DNA of 54,968 nucleotides from Pseudomonadota bacterium. GTDB lineage: Bacteria; Desulfobacterota; Binatia; Binatales; Binataceae. Below, one piece after another: positions 44,655 through 52,983 of the stretch. The notes beneath the pieces were generated by a model. That model saw nothing but the letters and a program-made list of their open reading frames with translations. It was not told the DNA's origin and made no database searches. The number at the start of each line of letters is the position of its first letter. Positions within the stretch are counted from its first letter, which is position 1. The translations under genes and the position numbers were made by a program. The stretch is taken from contig JAJPIG010000027.1 of assembly GCA_021324855.1 (NCBI GenBank), positions 1-54,968 of the forward strand. Direction: 5' to 3'.

Positions 44655-45812
44655 ATGGAGTCGCGGGCCGATAACCTGCAGGCGATACGCGAGGGCGTGC
44701 GCAAACTGTGCGCGGACTATCCGGAGTCGTACTGGCGCGAGCTCGACGAGCGCCGCGACTACCCGGACGCGTTCGTGAAGGCGCTGACGGCGAGCGGCTA
44801 CCTCGCGGCTCTGATCCCCGAAGAATATGGCGGCGCGGGTCTTGGGATCACCGAGGCCAGCACCATCCTGGAGGAAATTAATCACTGCGGCGGCAACGCC
44901 AGCGCGTGCCACGCACAGATGTACATCATGGGCACCCTGCTCCGGCATGGCAGCGCGGAACAGAAACAGCGCTATCTGCCGAAGATCGCAAGCGGCGAGT
45001 TGCGGATGCAGGCGTTCGGCGTAACCGAGCCCAACGCCGGCTCCGAAACCACGCGCATCGAGACGCGGGCCGTGCGCAAGGGCGACAATTACATCGTCAA
45101 CGGCCAGAAGATTTTCATTTCGCGCGTCAAGCAATCCGATTTGATGCTGCTCCTGGCGCGCACCACACCCTACGCCGAGCTCCAGGACAAGACGCAAGGG
45201 CTGTCGGTGTTCATCGTCGATTTGCGCGATGTCAGGGGCAGCCTCGAAGTGCGTCCGCTCGACCTGATGATTAATCATCATTCGAACCTGCTGATTTTCA
45301 ATGACGTTGAGATTCCGGCCGGGAATCTCATCGGCGATGAAGGCAGAGGTTTCCGCTACATCATCGACGGCTGGAATGCGGAGCGAATCCTGATCGCATC
45401 GGAAGCGATCGGCGACGGCCGCTGGTTCATTGAAAAGGCAACCGCCTACGCTCGCGATCGAGTCGTGTTCGGCCGTCCGATCGGCGCAAACCAGGGCGTG
45501 CAGTTTCCGATCGCGCAGGCTTACGCGCACATCGCGGCGGCGGACCTGATGCGCTTCGATGCGGCGGCGAAATTCGACCGCCATGAGAAGTGCGGCGCGG
45601 AGGCGAACATGGCGAAGCTGCTGGCTTCGGAGGCGGCGTGGGAGGCTGCCAACGTCTGTCTCAACACTCATGGCGGTTACGGCTTTGCGCGTGAATTCGA
45701 CGTGGAGCGCAAGTTTCGCGAAACGCGCCTCTACACCACCGCGCCGGTCAACAACAACCTGGTGCTCGCGTTCGTCGGTCAGAACGTGCTCGGGATGCCG
45801 CGATCGTATTGA
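44655..45812 (+). CDS. Acyl-CoA dehydrogenase
   Basis: The 385-residue FAD enzyme has the standard fold: ALTASGYLAALIPEEYGGAG, MQAFGVTEPNAGSETTRI (the flavin-binding TEP..GSD-like segment), NHHSNLLIFNDVEIP, RDRVVFGRPIGANQGVQFP and NTHGGYGFAREFDVERKFRE. The usual catalytic Glu near the C-terminus (YEGT) is absent; YTTAPVNNN is found there. A Glu in GWNAERILIASE (about residue 252) aligns with the catalytic Glu of isovaleryl-CoA dehydrogenase, so a branched short acyl-CoA is a sensible guess. The gene diverges from the MaoC gene by 132 bp. Electrons would pass to ETF. Confidence 0.92.
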   Translation: MESRADNLQAIREGVRKLCADYPESYWRELDERRDYPDAFVKALTASGYLAALIPEEYGGAGLGITEASTILEEINHCGGNASACHAQMYIMGTLLRHGSAEQKQRYLPKIASGELRMQAFGVTEPNAGSETTRIETRAVRKGDNYIVNGQKIFISRVKQSDLMLLLARTTPYAELQDKTQGLSVFIVDLRDVRGSLEVRPLDLMINHHSNLLIFNDVEIPAGNLIGDEGRGFRYIIDGWNAERILIASEAIGDGRWFIEKATAYARDRVVFGRPIGANQGVQFPIAQAYAHIAAADLMRFDAAAKFDRHEKCGAEANMAKLLASEAAWEAANVCLNTHGGYGFAREFDVERKFRETRLYTTAPVNNNLVLAFVGQNVLGMPRSY

Positions 45813-45848
45813 GCGGCGCAGTCATCAAGCCTTCGGAGTGACCTCAAG

Positions 45849-46739
45849 ATGGAGCAGATGCTGTTCCGCTCGCTGATGTTCGTCCCCGGCAATCGGCAGC
45901 GGATGATTGACAAGGCGCTCGCGCTGACCACGGTCGACGCGATCATGCTCGATATTGAAGACGGCGTCGCTCCGGCGGAAAAGGACCCGGCGCGCCGCCT
46001 GATTTCCGCCGCGCTGGAATCGCCGCGCGGAAACGCGGCCGGACCGGCACGCTATGTTCGCATCAACGCGATCGGTCACGAACGAATGTACGCCGATCTC
46101 GAGGCCGTTATCCGGCCGGCGCTCGAAGGGCTCGTGCTGCCGAAGGTCGACAGCCCCGGGCAGTTAAAAATCGTCGATGAAATCCTGCGCGATCGCGAGC
46201 CGGGCGCCGGTCTCAAACCGTCGTCGGTGCGGCTGCTGGTCGCGATCGAGAGTCCGCGCGGGCTTTTCCAGGCCGCCGCAATCGCCTCGGCGTCGCCGCG
46301 CGTAATGGGCCTCATGTTTGGTGCGGAGGACTTCGGTCGCGAGATGGGCCTGCCGCTGCTCCGCGAAGGCGAAGCGCGCGATTTGCTCTACGCGCGCTCC
46401 GCGATCGCAACCGCCGCGGCCGCCGCGAACGTCCAGGCGGTCGACGGGGTATGGCCCGATCTCCAGGACATCGAAGGATTACACCGCTTTGCTTTGCAGG
46501 CCCGGCGCCTGGGATTCACCGGCATGTCGGCGATTCATCCGTCGCAGGTCGATGCGATAAACGAAATCTTCTCGCCCACGGCGGCGGAAATCGACTACTG
46601 CAAGAACGTGATCGCGGCGTTCGAGGCGGCGCAGTTGCGCGGCGAGGGATCGATCGCGTTCGGCGGGCAGCTCATCGACCTGCCGATCGTCGGGCGCGCC
46701 CGCCGCATGCTCGCGCTCGCGGCCGCGCTCAAGTCCTGA
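45849..46739 (+). CDS. CitE-like acyl-CoA lyase (HpcH/HpaI family)
   Basis: The 296-residue protein follows the acyl-CoA dehydrogenase by 36 bp. It is a TIM-barrel lyase of the citrate lyase beta subunit/malyl-CoA lyase family, with SLMFVPGNRQRMIDKAL, MLDIEDGVAPAEK (the first metal-binding acidic pair), VLPKVDSPGQL, VAIESPRGLF, GAEDFGREMG (second acidic pair) and GFTGMSAIHPSQV. Lone CitE-like proteins cleave malyl-CoA, citramalyl-CoA or similar to acetyl-CoA or pyruvate. Combined with the CoA transferase and MaoC hydratase, citramalyl-CoA lyase activity is the best guess. Confidence 0.9.
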   Translation: MEQMLFRSLMFVPGNRQRMIDKALALTTVDAIMLDIEDGVAPAEKDPARRLISAALESPRGNAAGPARYVRINAIGHERMYADLEAVIRPALEGLVLPKVDSPGQLKIVDEILRDREPGAGLKPSSVRLLVAIESPRGLFQAAAIASASPRVMGLMFGAEDFGREMGLPLLREGEARDLLYARSAIATAAAAANVQAVDGVWPDLQDIEGLHRFALQARRLGFTGMSAIHPSQVDAINEIFSPTAAEIDYCKNVIAAFEAAQLRGEGSIAFGGQLIDLPIVGRARRMLALAAALKS

Positions 46740-46760
46740 CTCGCCGCAGTACGCGGCCGG

Positions 46761-46862
46761 TCAATCAAGCCACATCAGCTTCGCCGGATTATCCTGCAGC
46801 ATCACCTTTATTTCCGCCGGCTTGATCCCGAACGCGAGCAGCGCGCGGATGAAGACGCGCAT
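46761..46862 (-). pseudogene. C-terminal remnant of an amidohydrolase/phosphotriesterase-like gene
   Basis: The minus strand codes for about 33 residues containing FIRALLAFGIKPAEI, followed by MLQDNPAKLMWLD and a stop. This is the usual ending of amidohydrolase and phosphotriesterase-like proteins (helix, then DNPAKLL). No N-terminal part is found to the right, where it should lie. Next to it begins the remnant of another gene on the opposite strand. Confidence 0.55.
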
Positions 46863-46872
46863 CCCGTCCACG

Positions 46873-47010
46873 CTGTTGGTCTTTGAAGGCGAGCGCGCGC
46901 GCTTCACCGGCCATACTTCGTTCAAGGATCCGGCGAGCCCGCCCGATGCGCCGCCGCGCGAGAGCATCGAAGTCCGCGCGCTGCTCTTCTTCGCGCCGGC
47001 GAAGAAGTAA
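46873..47010 (+). pseudogene. C-terminal remnant, possibly of a CmcJ/NvfI-family oxidoreductase
   Basis: The plus strand codes for RARFTGHTSFKDP, then DAPPRESIEVRALLFF and a stop after a few residues. I recall this phrase from the C-terminus of CmcJ/NvfI-family proteins (iron- or 2-oxoglutarate-linked). Its 5' part should lie to the left but the amidohydrolase remnant is there. The two fragments stand back to back, as if the region between two divergent genes had been deleted together with both 5' halves. From 47011 to 47147 I see nothing. Confidence 0.45.
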
Positions 47011-47147
47011 CGCGCTACAATCCCAGTTCTTCCACGATCGGCGGCCAGTGCTCGCGCCATGGACGCGCCGCTTCGAAGCATGCGCTCGCCCGGAGCACCA
47101 TCGCGTGTCGTACGGCCACCAGACAGGAAAACTAGCCGCGCCTCCTC

Positions 47148-47890
47148 TTACTCAGGGGGCGTCATGACCAATTGATGAGAGAACCCGAAGAACCCACCGC
47201 AGGCATTTTTGTTCTGTGGCGTCAGGGCACTTGTATACTTGCCGTAGGTTCCCCCGCTCGTGGGCACTGCCACGTCGGCCGCGAGCCAGATGAGATCAGG
47301 GGTCAAAGGAGTCTCTGCTGTGACTGCTGGCGTTCCGGCAGGCGCTCCAAAGATTGCAATCGGGTCGTTCGGATTGTCCTCGTCCTGTTGCGGCACAAAA
47401 ACACATTCGGCCGCGAATAGATTTAGGACCGTTGTTTCACCCGGTGGCGAGTCACTGTTAGCCGGCTAGAGTTGAACTGGTCGGTCGCATTATCTGAAAG
47501 AGGTTCCGGAGTCGGAGTGATAGTAGCAAGGGGCGAAGGAGGAGGCATTTGGGATGGTGCCGGCGTCGCCGTAGTGTACCTGTTTGCGAGCGACATTGAC
47601 TCGCACGTCTCCCAAAATGAGTGATCGAACGGAGGTAACTTGTCGAGTTGAGCCAGTGTCATCGAACGCCGTCTCAGCCGATCCGCCAACAGATTGCTGC
47701 AACGATCCCGGAGAGCGGTCCAAAATTGCTGGTCCCAATTTCCGGGTGCCTTTTCGGGAATTCCAATGGTCGGCGTTGGTTGGCTGGTTTGCTGGGCTCG
47801 AAGGTTCGGCGCAGCAGGCAACAGCAGAAGGAAGACGCCTAGAAGGGCAGGGACGACGAGACCGACCCACCGGAGCGATAGTTTCTTCAA
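47148..47890 (-). pseudogene. Frameshifted gene for an exported protein of unknown family
   Basis: The frame from a TTG at 47890 (AGGGGG 5 nt upstream) gives 155 residues: a clean signal peptide (residues 1-31, through LLLLPAAPNLRA), then a Pro/Thr-rich tail and SFWETCESMSLANR. It stops at 47423. From just before that point a second frame on the same strand stays open to a TGA-free run ending in TAA at 47148. It reads GETTVLNLFAAECVFVPQQD and, later, CGGFFGFSHQLVMTPPE. The second frame has no start of its own and looks more protein-like there than the first, so one frameshift near 47425-47480 probably joins them into a protein of about 245 residues. Codon use is less GC-rich than in the neighbours. 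I do not recognise the family. From 47891 to 48094 I see no gene. Confidence 0.5.
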
Positions 47891-48094
47891 AGCTTCCCCC
47901 TCTTGGCGCCGGGCGCGCGGTCAGATGCCGCTTGATAACATTCAGTCAACTTGAAATGCAAAGGAAGCGATAAGGCTCAGTTAACGAGAGCCGCGCAAGC
48001 AAGCTGAACGGTCTTCGCATTGACGGCGACAACCCAAACGCGAACGTCTGGCGGACTGTTGAATTTTCTCCGCGTACTGCCTTAACTGCATTCG

Positions 48095-50206
48095 ATGGAT
48101 CGAAATATCACGCGCCCCATCCTCTGGAACGTGCCGATCGCCTTCCAGGTAATTCTCTACGCTTTGTTCATCGGCTTGTGCATCCTCTACGCCTGGTCGG
48201 CCTGGCAGTGGTTCCGGATCGTGCGGCTCGGCCAGCCCGCCGAAGATCGCTTCGGCGACCCATGGCGGCGTGCGATGCTAATGGTTCGCGACGCTTTCGG
48301 CCAGGGCAACGTGGTTCGCGAGCCGTGGGGCTGGATGCATTACGCGCTCTATGTCGGCTTCATCGGGCTTTTCATCGGCACCAACATCGTTTTTCTCAAC
48401 AGCGACATAAGCGAGTTCTTCGGGCTGTTCGGTCTCGGCTACTATTTCTACTACGGCGCCTTCTATCACGTTTTCAAAGCCGCGATGGACACCTTTTTCC
48501 TGCTGGTGATCATCGGCGTGCTCGCCGCAGCGATCCGTCGGTACATCTTTCGCCCCGCGCCGCCGCTGGTTCCTCCGCCACACGATCGGATGCTGCCGAA
48601 TCTCGAGAACCGACTCGGGTATTGGTTCCCGCTTACGATGCTGGTGCTGGTCGTCGTGACCGGCCTGATGCTGGAGGGGGCGCGAATCAACGCCCATCCG
48701 CCCGGCTTCACCGAGTGGGCCTACGTCGGCCGCGAAGTCGGGCGGCTCGAAGGCGCTTTAGGAGCCGGCGTGTTGTTCCATCGCTGGCTCTGGATGATTC
48801 ATGTGCTGCTGGTCTATACGCTGCTCGCATCGTTCGCATTCACGAAGCTGCGTCATATTTTCATCGCACCGGTCAACCTTTTCTTCCGCAATCTCGGCCC
48901 GCGGGGGCGCCTCACGCCGATCAAGGACTTCGAGAATGCCGAGGCATTCGGCGTTTCCAAGGTCGAGCAATACAACTGGAAACAGTTGCTCGACATGGCG
49001 TCCTGCCTTGAATGCGGGCGCTGCACGCTGAATTGCCCGACCGTCAACACCGGGAAGGCGCTCAATCCGAAGCACCTGGTGCTTACGCAGCGCGATCATC
49101 TGCTCGGCAAGTCGCCGATGCTGCTTGACGCGCAAGCGTCGGCCGAAAGCGGAAAATCCGCCGAAGCTTCCGAATGGAAGGGCCCTGACATGATCACGCA
49201 GGTCGCCACGGAACCGGCAATCTGGGGATGCACGACTTGCGGATGGTGCGAAGAGGGGTGCCCGGTCGGCATCGAGCACATCCAGCGTATCGTCGATATG
49301 CGGCGCCATCTCGTGCTGATGGAGAGTAAGTTTCCGCAACAGGCGCAGAGCGCTTTCCGCGGCATCGAGGTGCAGGGCAATCCATGGGGGATGGCGCAGG
49401 AGAAGCGCGCCGACTGGGCGAAGAACGCGGACGTTCCGATCATCGGCGAACTCGACGACGCATCCGACCTCGACGTGCTGTACTGGGTCGGATGCGCCGG
49501 CTCGTACGACGAGCGCAATCAGAAAGTCAGCCGCGCGTTCTCGGGGCTAATGAAGCAGGCGGGCGTGCGCTTCGCGATTCTCGGCGTCGAGGAGATGTGC
49601 ACCGGCGATCCGGCGCGGCGGCTTGGAAACGAATATCTATACGCGACCGTCGCGGCGCAGAATATCGAGACGCTCAATCGCTACAAACCGAAGCGAATAG
49701 TCACTCAATGTCCGCATTGTTTTCATAATCTGAAAAATGAGTATCCGGATTTCGGCGGAAACTACGAAGTAGTGCACGAAGCCGAGTTCATCGCGGAGCT
49801 GATCCGTGCCGGCCGCCTCAAGCCCGAGCGCGAGTTGAGAGCGCGTGTGACCTATCACGATCCGTGCTATATGGCGCGTCACAATCGCAAATGGAACGGC
49901 GCACGTACGGCGCTGCGAGCGATCCCGGGCGCGCAGATCGAGGACGTTCACAACTGCAAGGAGCGGACGTTCTGCTGCGGCGCCGGCGGAGGATGCTTCT
50001 GGAAAGAGGAACACGAGGGCACGCGCATCAACCAGAAGCGGCTAGATCAACTGGTCGAGGCGAATCCGGAGACGCTGACGGTCGGATGCCCCTTCTGCAT
50101 GACGCAGATGGAGGATGCGGTGAAATCATGCGCACTCGAAGAATCGATTCGCGTGCGCGACCTTGCGGAGGTCGTCGCGGAGTCAACCGGCGCAACGAGC
50201 AAGTAA
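48095..50206 (+). CDS. Membrane iron-sulfur oxidoreductase, ETF:quinone oxidoreductase-like
   Basis: The 703-residue protein has about six membrane helices in residues 10-290, resembling a NarI-like cytochrome b unit, with His in HYALYVGF, YHVFKAA and FHRWLWMIHVLL that may bind haem. Two ferredoxin-type [4Fe-4S] motifs follow, CLECGRCTLNCP (near 310) and CTTCGWCEEGCP (near 385). Then come two cysteine-rich CCG-type domains with WVGCAGSYDERN, CPHCFHNLKNEYPDFGG, HDPCYMARHN and TFCCGAGGGCFW. This layout matches HdrDE-like and EtfQO-substitute proteins that pass electrons from ETF (from acyl-CoA dehydrogenases) to menaquinone or ubiquinone. No etfAB genes adjoin it. The ATG at 48095 has no clear ribosome site. 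Confidence 0.87.
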   Translation: MDRNITRPILWNVPIAFQVILYALFIGLCILYAWSAWQWFRIVRLGQPAEDRFGDPWRRAMLMVRDAFGQGNVVREPWGWMHYALYVGFIGLFIGTNIVFLNSDISEFFGLFGLGYYFYYGAFYHVFKAAMDTFFLLVIIGVLAAAIRRYIFRPAPPLVPPPHDRMLPNLENRLGYWFPLTMLVLVVVTGLMLEGARINAHPPGFTEWAYVGREVGRLEGALGAGVLFHRWLWMIHVLLVYTLLASFAFTKLRHIFIAPVNLFFRNLGPRGRLTPIKDFENAEAFGVSKVEQYNWKQLLDMASCLECGRCTLNCPTVNTGKALNPKHLVLTQRDHLLGKSPMLLDAQASAESGKSAEASEWKGPDMITQVATEPAIWGCTTCGWCEEGCPVGIEHIQRIVDMRRHLVLMESKFPQQAQSAFRGIEVQGNPWGMAQEKRADWAKNADVPIIGELDDASDLDVLYWVGCAGSYDERNQKVSRAFSGLMKQAGVRFAILGVEEMCTGDPARRLGNEYLYATVAAQNIETLNRYKPKRIVTQCPHCFHNLKNEYPDFGGNYEVVHEAEFIAELIRAGRLKPERELRARVTYHDPCYMARHNRKWNGARTALRAIPGAQIEDVHNCKERTFCCGAGGGCFWKEEHEGTRINQKRLDQLVEANPETLTVGCPFCMTQMEDAVKSCALEESIRVRDLAEVVAESTGATSK

Positions 50207-50271
50207 ACCGCTAAAATGATCCGGGACTCTTCGCCTTGCAGAGTCGGCTCAGAGTGGCCGGCGAAAGAACC

Positions 50272-51606
50272 TTACAGGCCGACCTCGGAACGGGTGCGTG
50301 TAAGGGTATCGATCACGACATACATGATCGCCTTGGCCGACTTGATGAAATCGGCGACGTTCGCCACGCCCATCCCGCCGAGGCCCTCGGTGTACTCCTT
50401 CGGGCAATTGTCCGGCGGCCACGGATAGCCGATGCGCGCGCAAGGGATGCCGAGCCGGCGGATGATCGCGCCGTCGGTCTGACCGCCCATCAGCGGCGGA
50501 TCGCCGTGCGGACGCCCCTCGACCAGTTCCCAGCCCCGATAGCTCGACTGGATGATCCAGTTCTGCTGATCGGTCGCGCCGCCGAAGGCCGAGCCGTACA
50601 TCTCCCAGTCGAACTCGATCGACGGATGACGCTTGTGCAGCTCGGTCATGAATTCGGCGAACTGCGCTTTGACCTCGCCCGGCAGCGTCCGCGGACTGCA
50701 TCGCACATCGAGATAGATCTCGGTCGTCGCGGACGGAAACGCCGGCCGCTCCGGCCATCCGGCCCGCACCGATGAGATGTGTCCTTCCGGCAGGATATTG
50801 CCCGAAGTGTTGCGCTTGGTGTACTCGGGCAGCCATTTCTCGATCTCATTGATGATGGTCGTCGCCGGGATGATCGAGCTGCGATAACCGGGAGTGCCGC
50901 GCGTGATGCCCGCGTAGCCCATCGTGCCAAACACGCGCACCTTGAACCAGCAGCAGCCGGGCTCCTCGTGAAACACGACCCACCAGGGTTTCATGATGAC
51001 GGCAAAGTCCGGAGCGACGCCGCGCGTCAGCAGATGGTAAACACCGTTGCTGAGTCCGTAGTTGCGTCGATACGGCAGACTGACGGGCATCCCGCCGCCG
51101 GCCGAGGCGACGATCAGATCGCCCTTGATTGGCACCTTGGCTTCGTAGAGAGCGGTAGCGATTTCATTGAGCGTCGCGACCATCCCTTTCGGATTCGCTG
51201 CGCCGAGCCCGAAAACCATATCACCCTCGGCGAACGCCTTCGGAATCATGTCGGGCCGGAACTCGCGGCCGACCCACGGAATCTCGCGTTCGGCATCGTA
51301 ATCGATATGCGTATCAATCGGCGCATAGAGCATCAGCGTCGCGCCGCCGCCGCTGCCTTTGACCTCGCCGTAGCAATTGCCAGTGTGCTCGTCGATCGGC
51401 TGGTAATGGCCGTTGCCGCCGAGATGCTCACGCTGGTAGTTGGCCATGAACTCGCTGGCCTGACGCTCGAGACCGGTCGGGCTGTGCACGTTGATGAGAT
51501 CCATCAGCAGGCGGCGAAGCCGCGAGCCGTCGAGATGGGCGCACGCTTCCTGATACCACCGTTCCTGATCCTTTGAGAATGGAACCTGCTTGGTCTTGGT
51601 CGCCAT
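50272..51606 (-). CDS. M20-family peptidase-like protein with altered metal site
   Basis: The 444-residue protein starts MATKTKQVPF at 51606. It has M20-type outline motifs: LMDLINVHSPTGLE, LMLYAPIDTHIDYD, GDMVFGLGAANPKGMVATL and GQTDGAIIRRLGIPCARIGYP. In active M20 enzymes the second and third correspond to G-H-x-D and A-x-D-x-K-G. Here the D before KG is replaced by N (ANPKG), and the Glu-Glu pair expected after it is replaced by SAGGGMP. Several metal ligands or the catalytic Glu thus seem to be missing. It may act on a different substrate or without two zinc ions. It lies last in the amidase operon and converges on the 48095 gene. Confidence 0.85.
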   Translation of the reverse strand: MATKTKQVPFSKDQERWYQEACAHLDGSRLRRLLMDLINVHSPTGLERQASEFMANYQREHLGGNGHYQPIDEHTGNCYGEVKGSGGGATLMLYAPIDTHIDYDAEREIPWVGREFRPDMIPKAFAEGDMVFGLGAANPKGMVATLNEIATALYEAKVPIKGDLIVASAGGGMPVSLPYRRNYGLSNGVYHLLTRGVAPDFAVIMKPWWVVFHEEPGCCWFKVRVFGTMGYAGITRGTPGYRSSIIPATTIINEIEKWLPEYTKRNTSGNILPEGHISSVRAGWPERPAFPSATTEIYLDVRCSPRTLPGEVKAQFAEFMTELHKRHPSIEFDWEMYGSAFGGATDQQNWIIQSSYRGWELVEGRPHGDPPLMGGQTDGAIIRRLGIPCARIGYPWPPDNCPKEYTEGLGGMGVANVADFIKSAKAIMYVVIDTLTRTRSEVGL

Positions 51607-51681
51607 TGCTGAATCCTCAGTTGTTTCGGCTATGGGGCGCTTCGCGCCGGGCGCCGGACCGTGCTGCAATCGAGATTGAGA

Positions 51682-52983
51682 CTACGGGTTTGGCTGCCTC
51701 GTATGCGACGCCATCCAGACCGAAAAGTCAATCAACGAATCGTCGGCACCGATCGCACCGACCGCCTGCACCCCGATCGCGAGCCCGCTGCTCCCTGAGC
51801 CGGTGCGCCATCCCACGCACGGGCTGCCGATCGCGGTCCACATCCGCTCAAAAATCGGATCGCCGGTCGCATCGATTCCCAGCGGCGCCGCATCGGGCGC
51901 GGTCGGCGTGATCAGGACGTCGAGCCCGGTGAATAGGCTTTCGATATGCGCGCGGCATCGCCGAATCAGCACGCGCGCGTCCTGTACCTGCGACGGTGTC
52001 CAGCGGAGGCCGTCCTCGATCAGGCCGCGCAGCTTGGGCGTCAGTTGCTCGCGATGATGCGTGTATTCGTGGCGGAGGCAGATCGCGTTCTCGAACGTCA
52101 TGATGACGTGCTGCGCATCGACCGCGCCATCGAAGTACGACGGCAGCTTGACCTCGTTCACCATGGCGCCGGCACGGTTGAGTTTGCTGACGGTTTCCTC
52201 GAACACGCGATGCATCTCGCCGGTGCCGCGATCCCACCATGGCGTGCGACAGACACCGATGCGCGGCGCCTGCCCCGCAACGTTCGAACTTCTAGCACGT
52301 CCCAAGCCGGTCAACACGCCTGAGATCAGATGCAAATCCTCGAAGTAGTTGGTCATGAAGCCCAAGGTGTCGAGCGAGAACGAAGTGAGCTTGATGCCGT
52401 CGTAGTTGAAGCGGCCGAAGGTCGGCTTGTACCCGATCACGCCGCAGTAGGCGGCGGGCCGCAGGATCGAGCCTGCGGTCTGCGTGCCGAAAGCGACCGG
52501 CACATGCCAGTCCGCGACCGCCGCGGCCGATCCGCTCGACGATCCGCCGGGCGTATGCGCCCATTTGTGCGGATGCCGCGTTTTGCCGGGCGAGAAGGTT
52601 GCGAACTCGGTGGTGACGGTCTTACCCAGGATGATCGCGCCCGCCGCCCGCAGCGTTGCGACGCACGCCGCATCGCGGCTGCTCACATGCCCGCGATAGA
52701 TCGGCGAGCCGTACTGCGTCGGCATATCCTCGGTATCGATAATATCTTTCATTGCAAGCGGCACGCCGTGCAGCGCGCCCGTCGCCGGACGGCTGTCGCG
52801 ATCGCGCGCCTGCAACATCACCAGGTCGCGATCGATGAACTGCCACGCGCCCACTGCGTCGTCGCGCTCCGCGATGCGCCTGGGATAGGCCTCGCACAGC
52901 GCCGTCGCCGTGAGTTCCCGATTACCGATGCGCCGGCGCGCCTCGGTCGCCGAAAGCCGCGTCAGGTCTTCCCTGGCATCCAT
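51682..52983 (-). CDS. Amidase signature family protein
   Basis: The 433-residue enzyme starts MDAREDLTRL at 52983, overlapping the last base of the preceding stop. It has the Ser-cisSer-Lys triad of the amidase signature family: K79 in GVPLAMKDIID, the cis-Ser in TPGGSSSGSAAAV (about S148) and the nucleophile S172 in TQTAGSILRPAAYCG. It resembles GatA/AtzE-like amidases of about 430-480 residues. It would cleave an amide, freeing ammonia or an amine. The position between an extradiol dioxygenase and an M20-like gene points to breakdown of an aromatic or ring-derived amide, not tRNA amidation, since no gatB or gatC is present. Confidence 0.9.
   Translation of the reverse strand: MDAREDLTRLSATEARRRIGNRELTATALCEAYPRRIAERDDAVGAWQFIDRDLVMLQARDRDSRPATGALHGVPLAMKDIIDTEDMPTQYGSPIYRGHVSSRDAACVATLRAAGAIILGKTVTTEFATFSPGKTRHPHKWAHTPGGSSSGSAAAVADWHVPVAFGTQTAGSILRPAAYCGVIGYKPTFGRFNYDGIKLTSFSLDTLGFMTNYFEDLHLISGVLTGLGRARSSNVAGQAPRIGVCRTPWWDRGTGEMHRVFEETVSKLNRAGAMVNEVKLPSYFDGAVDAQHVIMTFENAICLRHEYTHHREQLTPKLRGLIEDGLRWTPSQVQDARVLIRRCRAHIESLFTGLDVLITPTAPDAAPLGIDATGDPIFERMWTAIGSPCVGWRTGSGSSGLAIGVQAVGAIGADDSLIDFSVWMASHTRQPNP

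Noticed and set aside
44523-45671. Long upstream extension of the MaoC frame, giving a 553-residue protein
   Set aside because: The extension is the antisense of the acyl-CoA dehydrogenase gene; a strong ribosome site marks the MaoC start at 44522.
50207-50271. Small hairpin GACTC...GAGTC between convergent genes
   Set aside because: A five-base stem without a T-tract is not enough to call a terminator.
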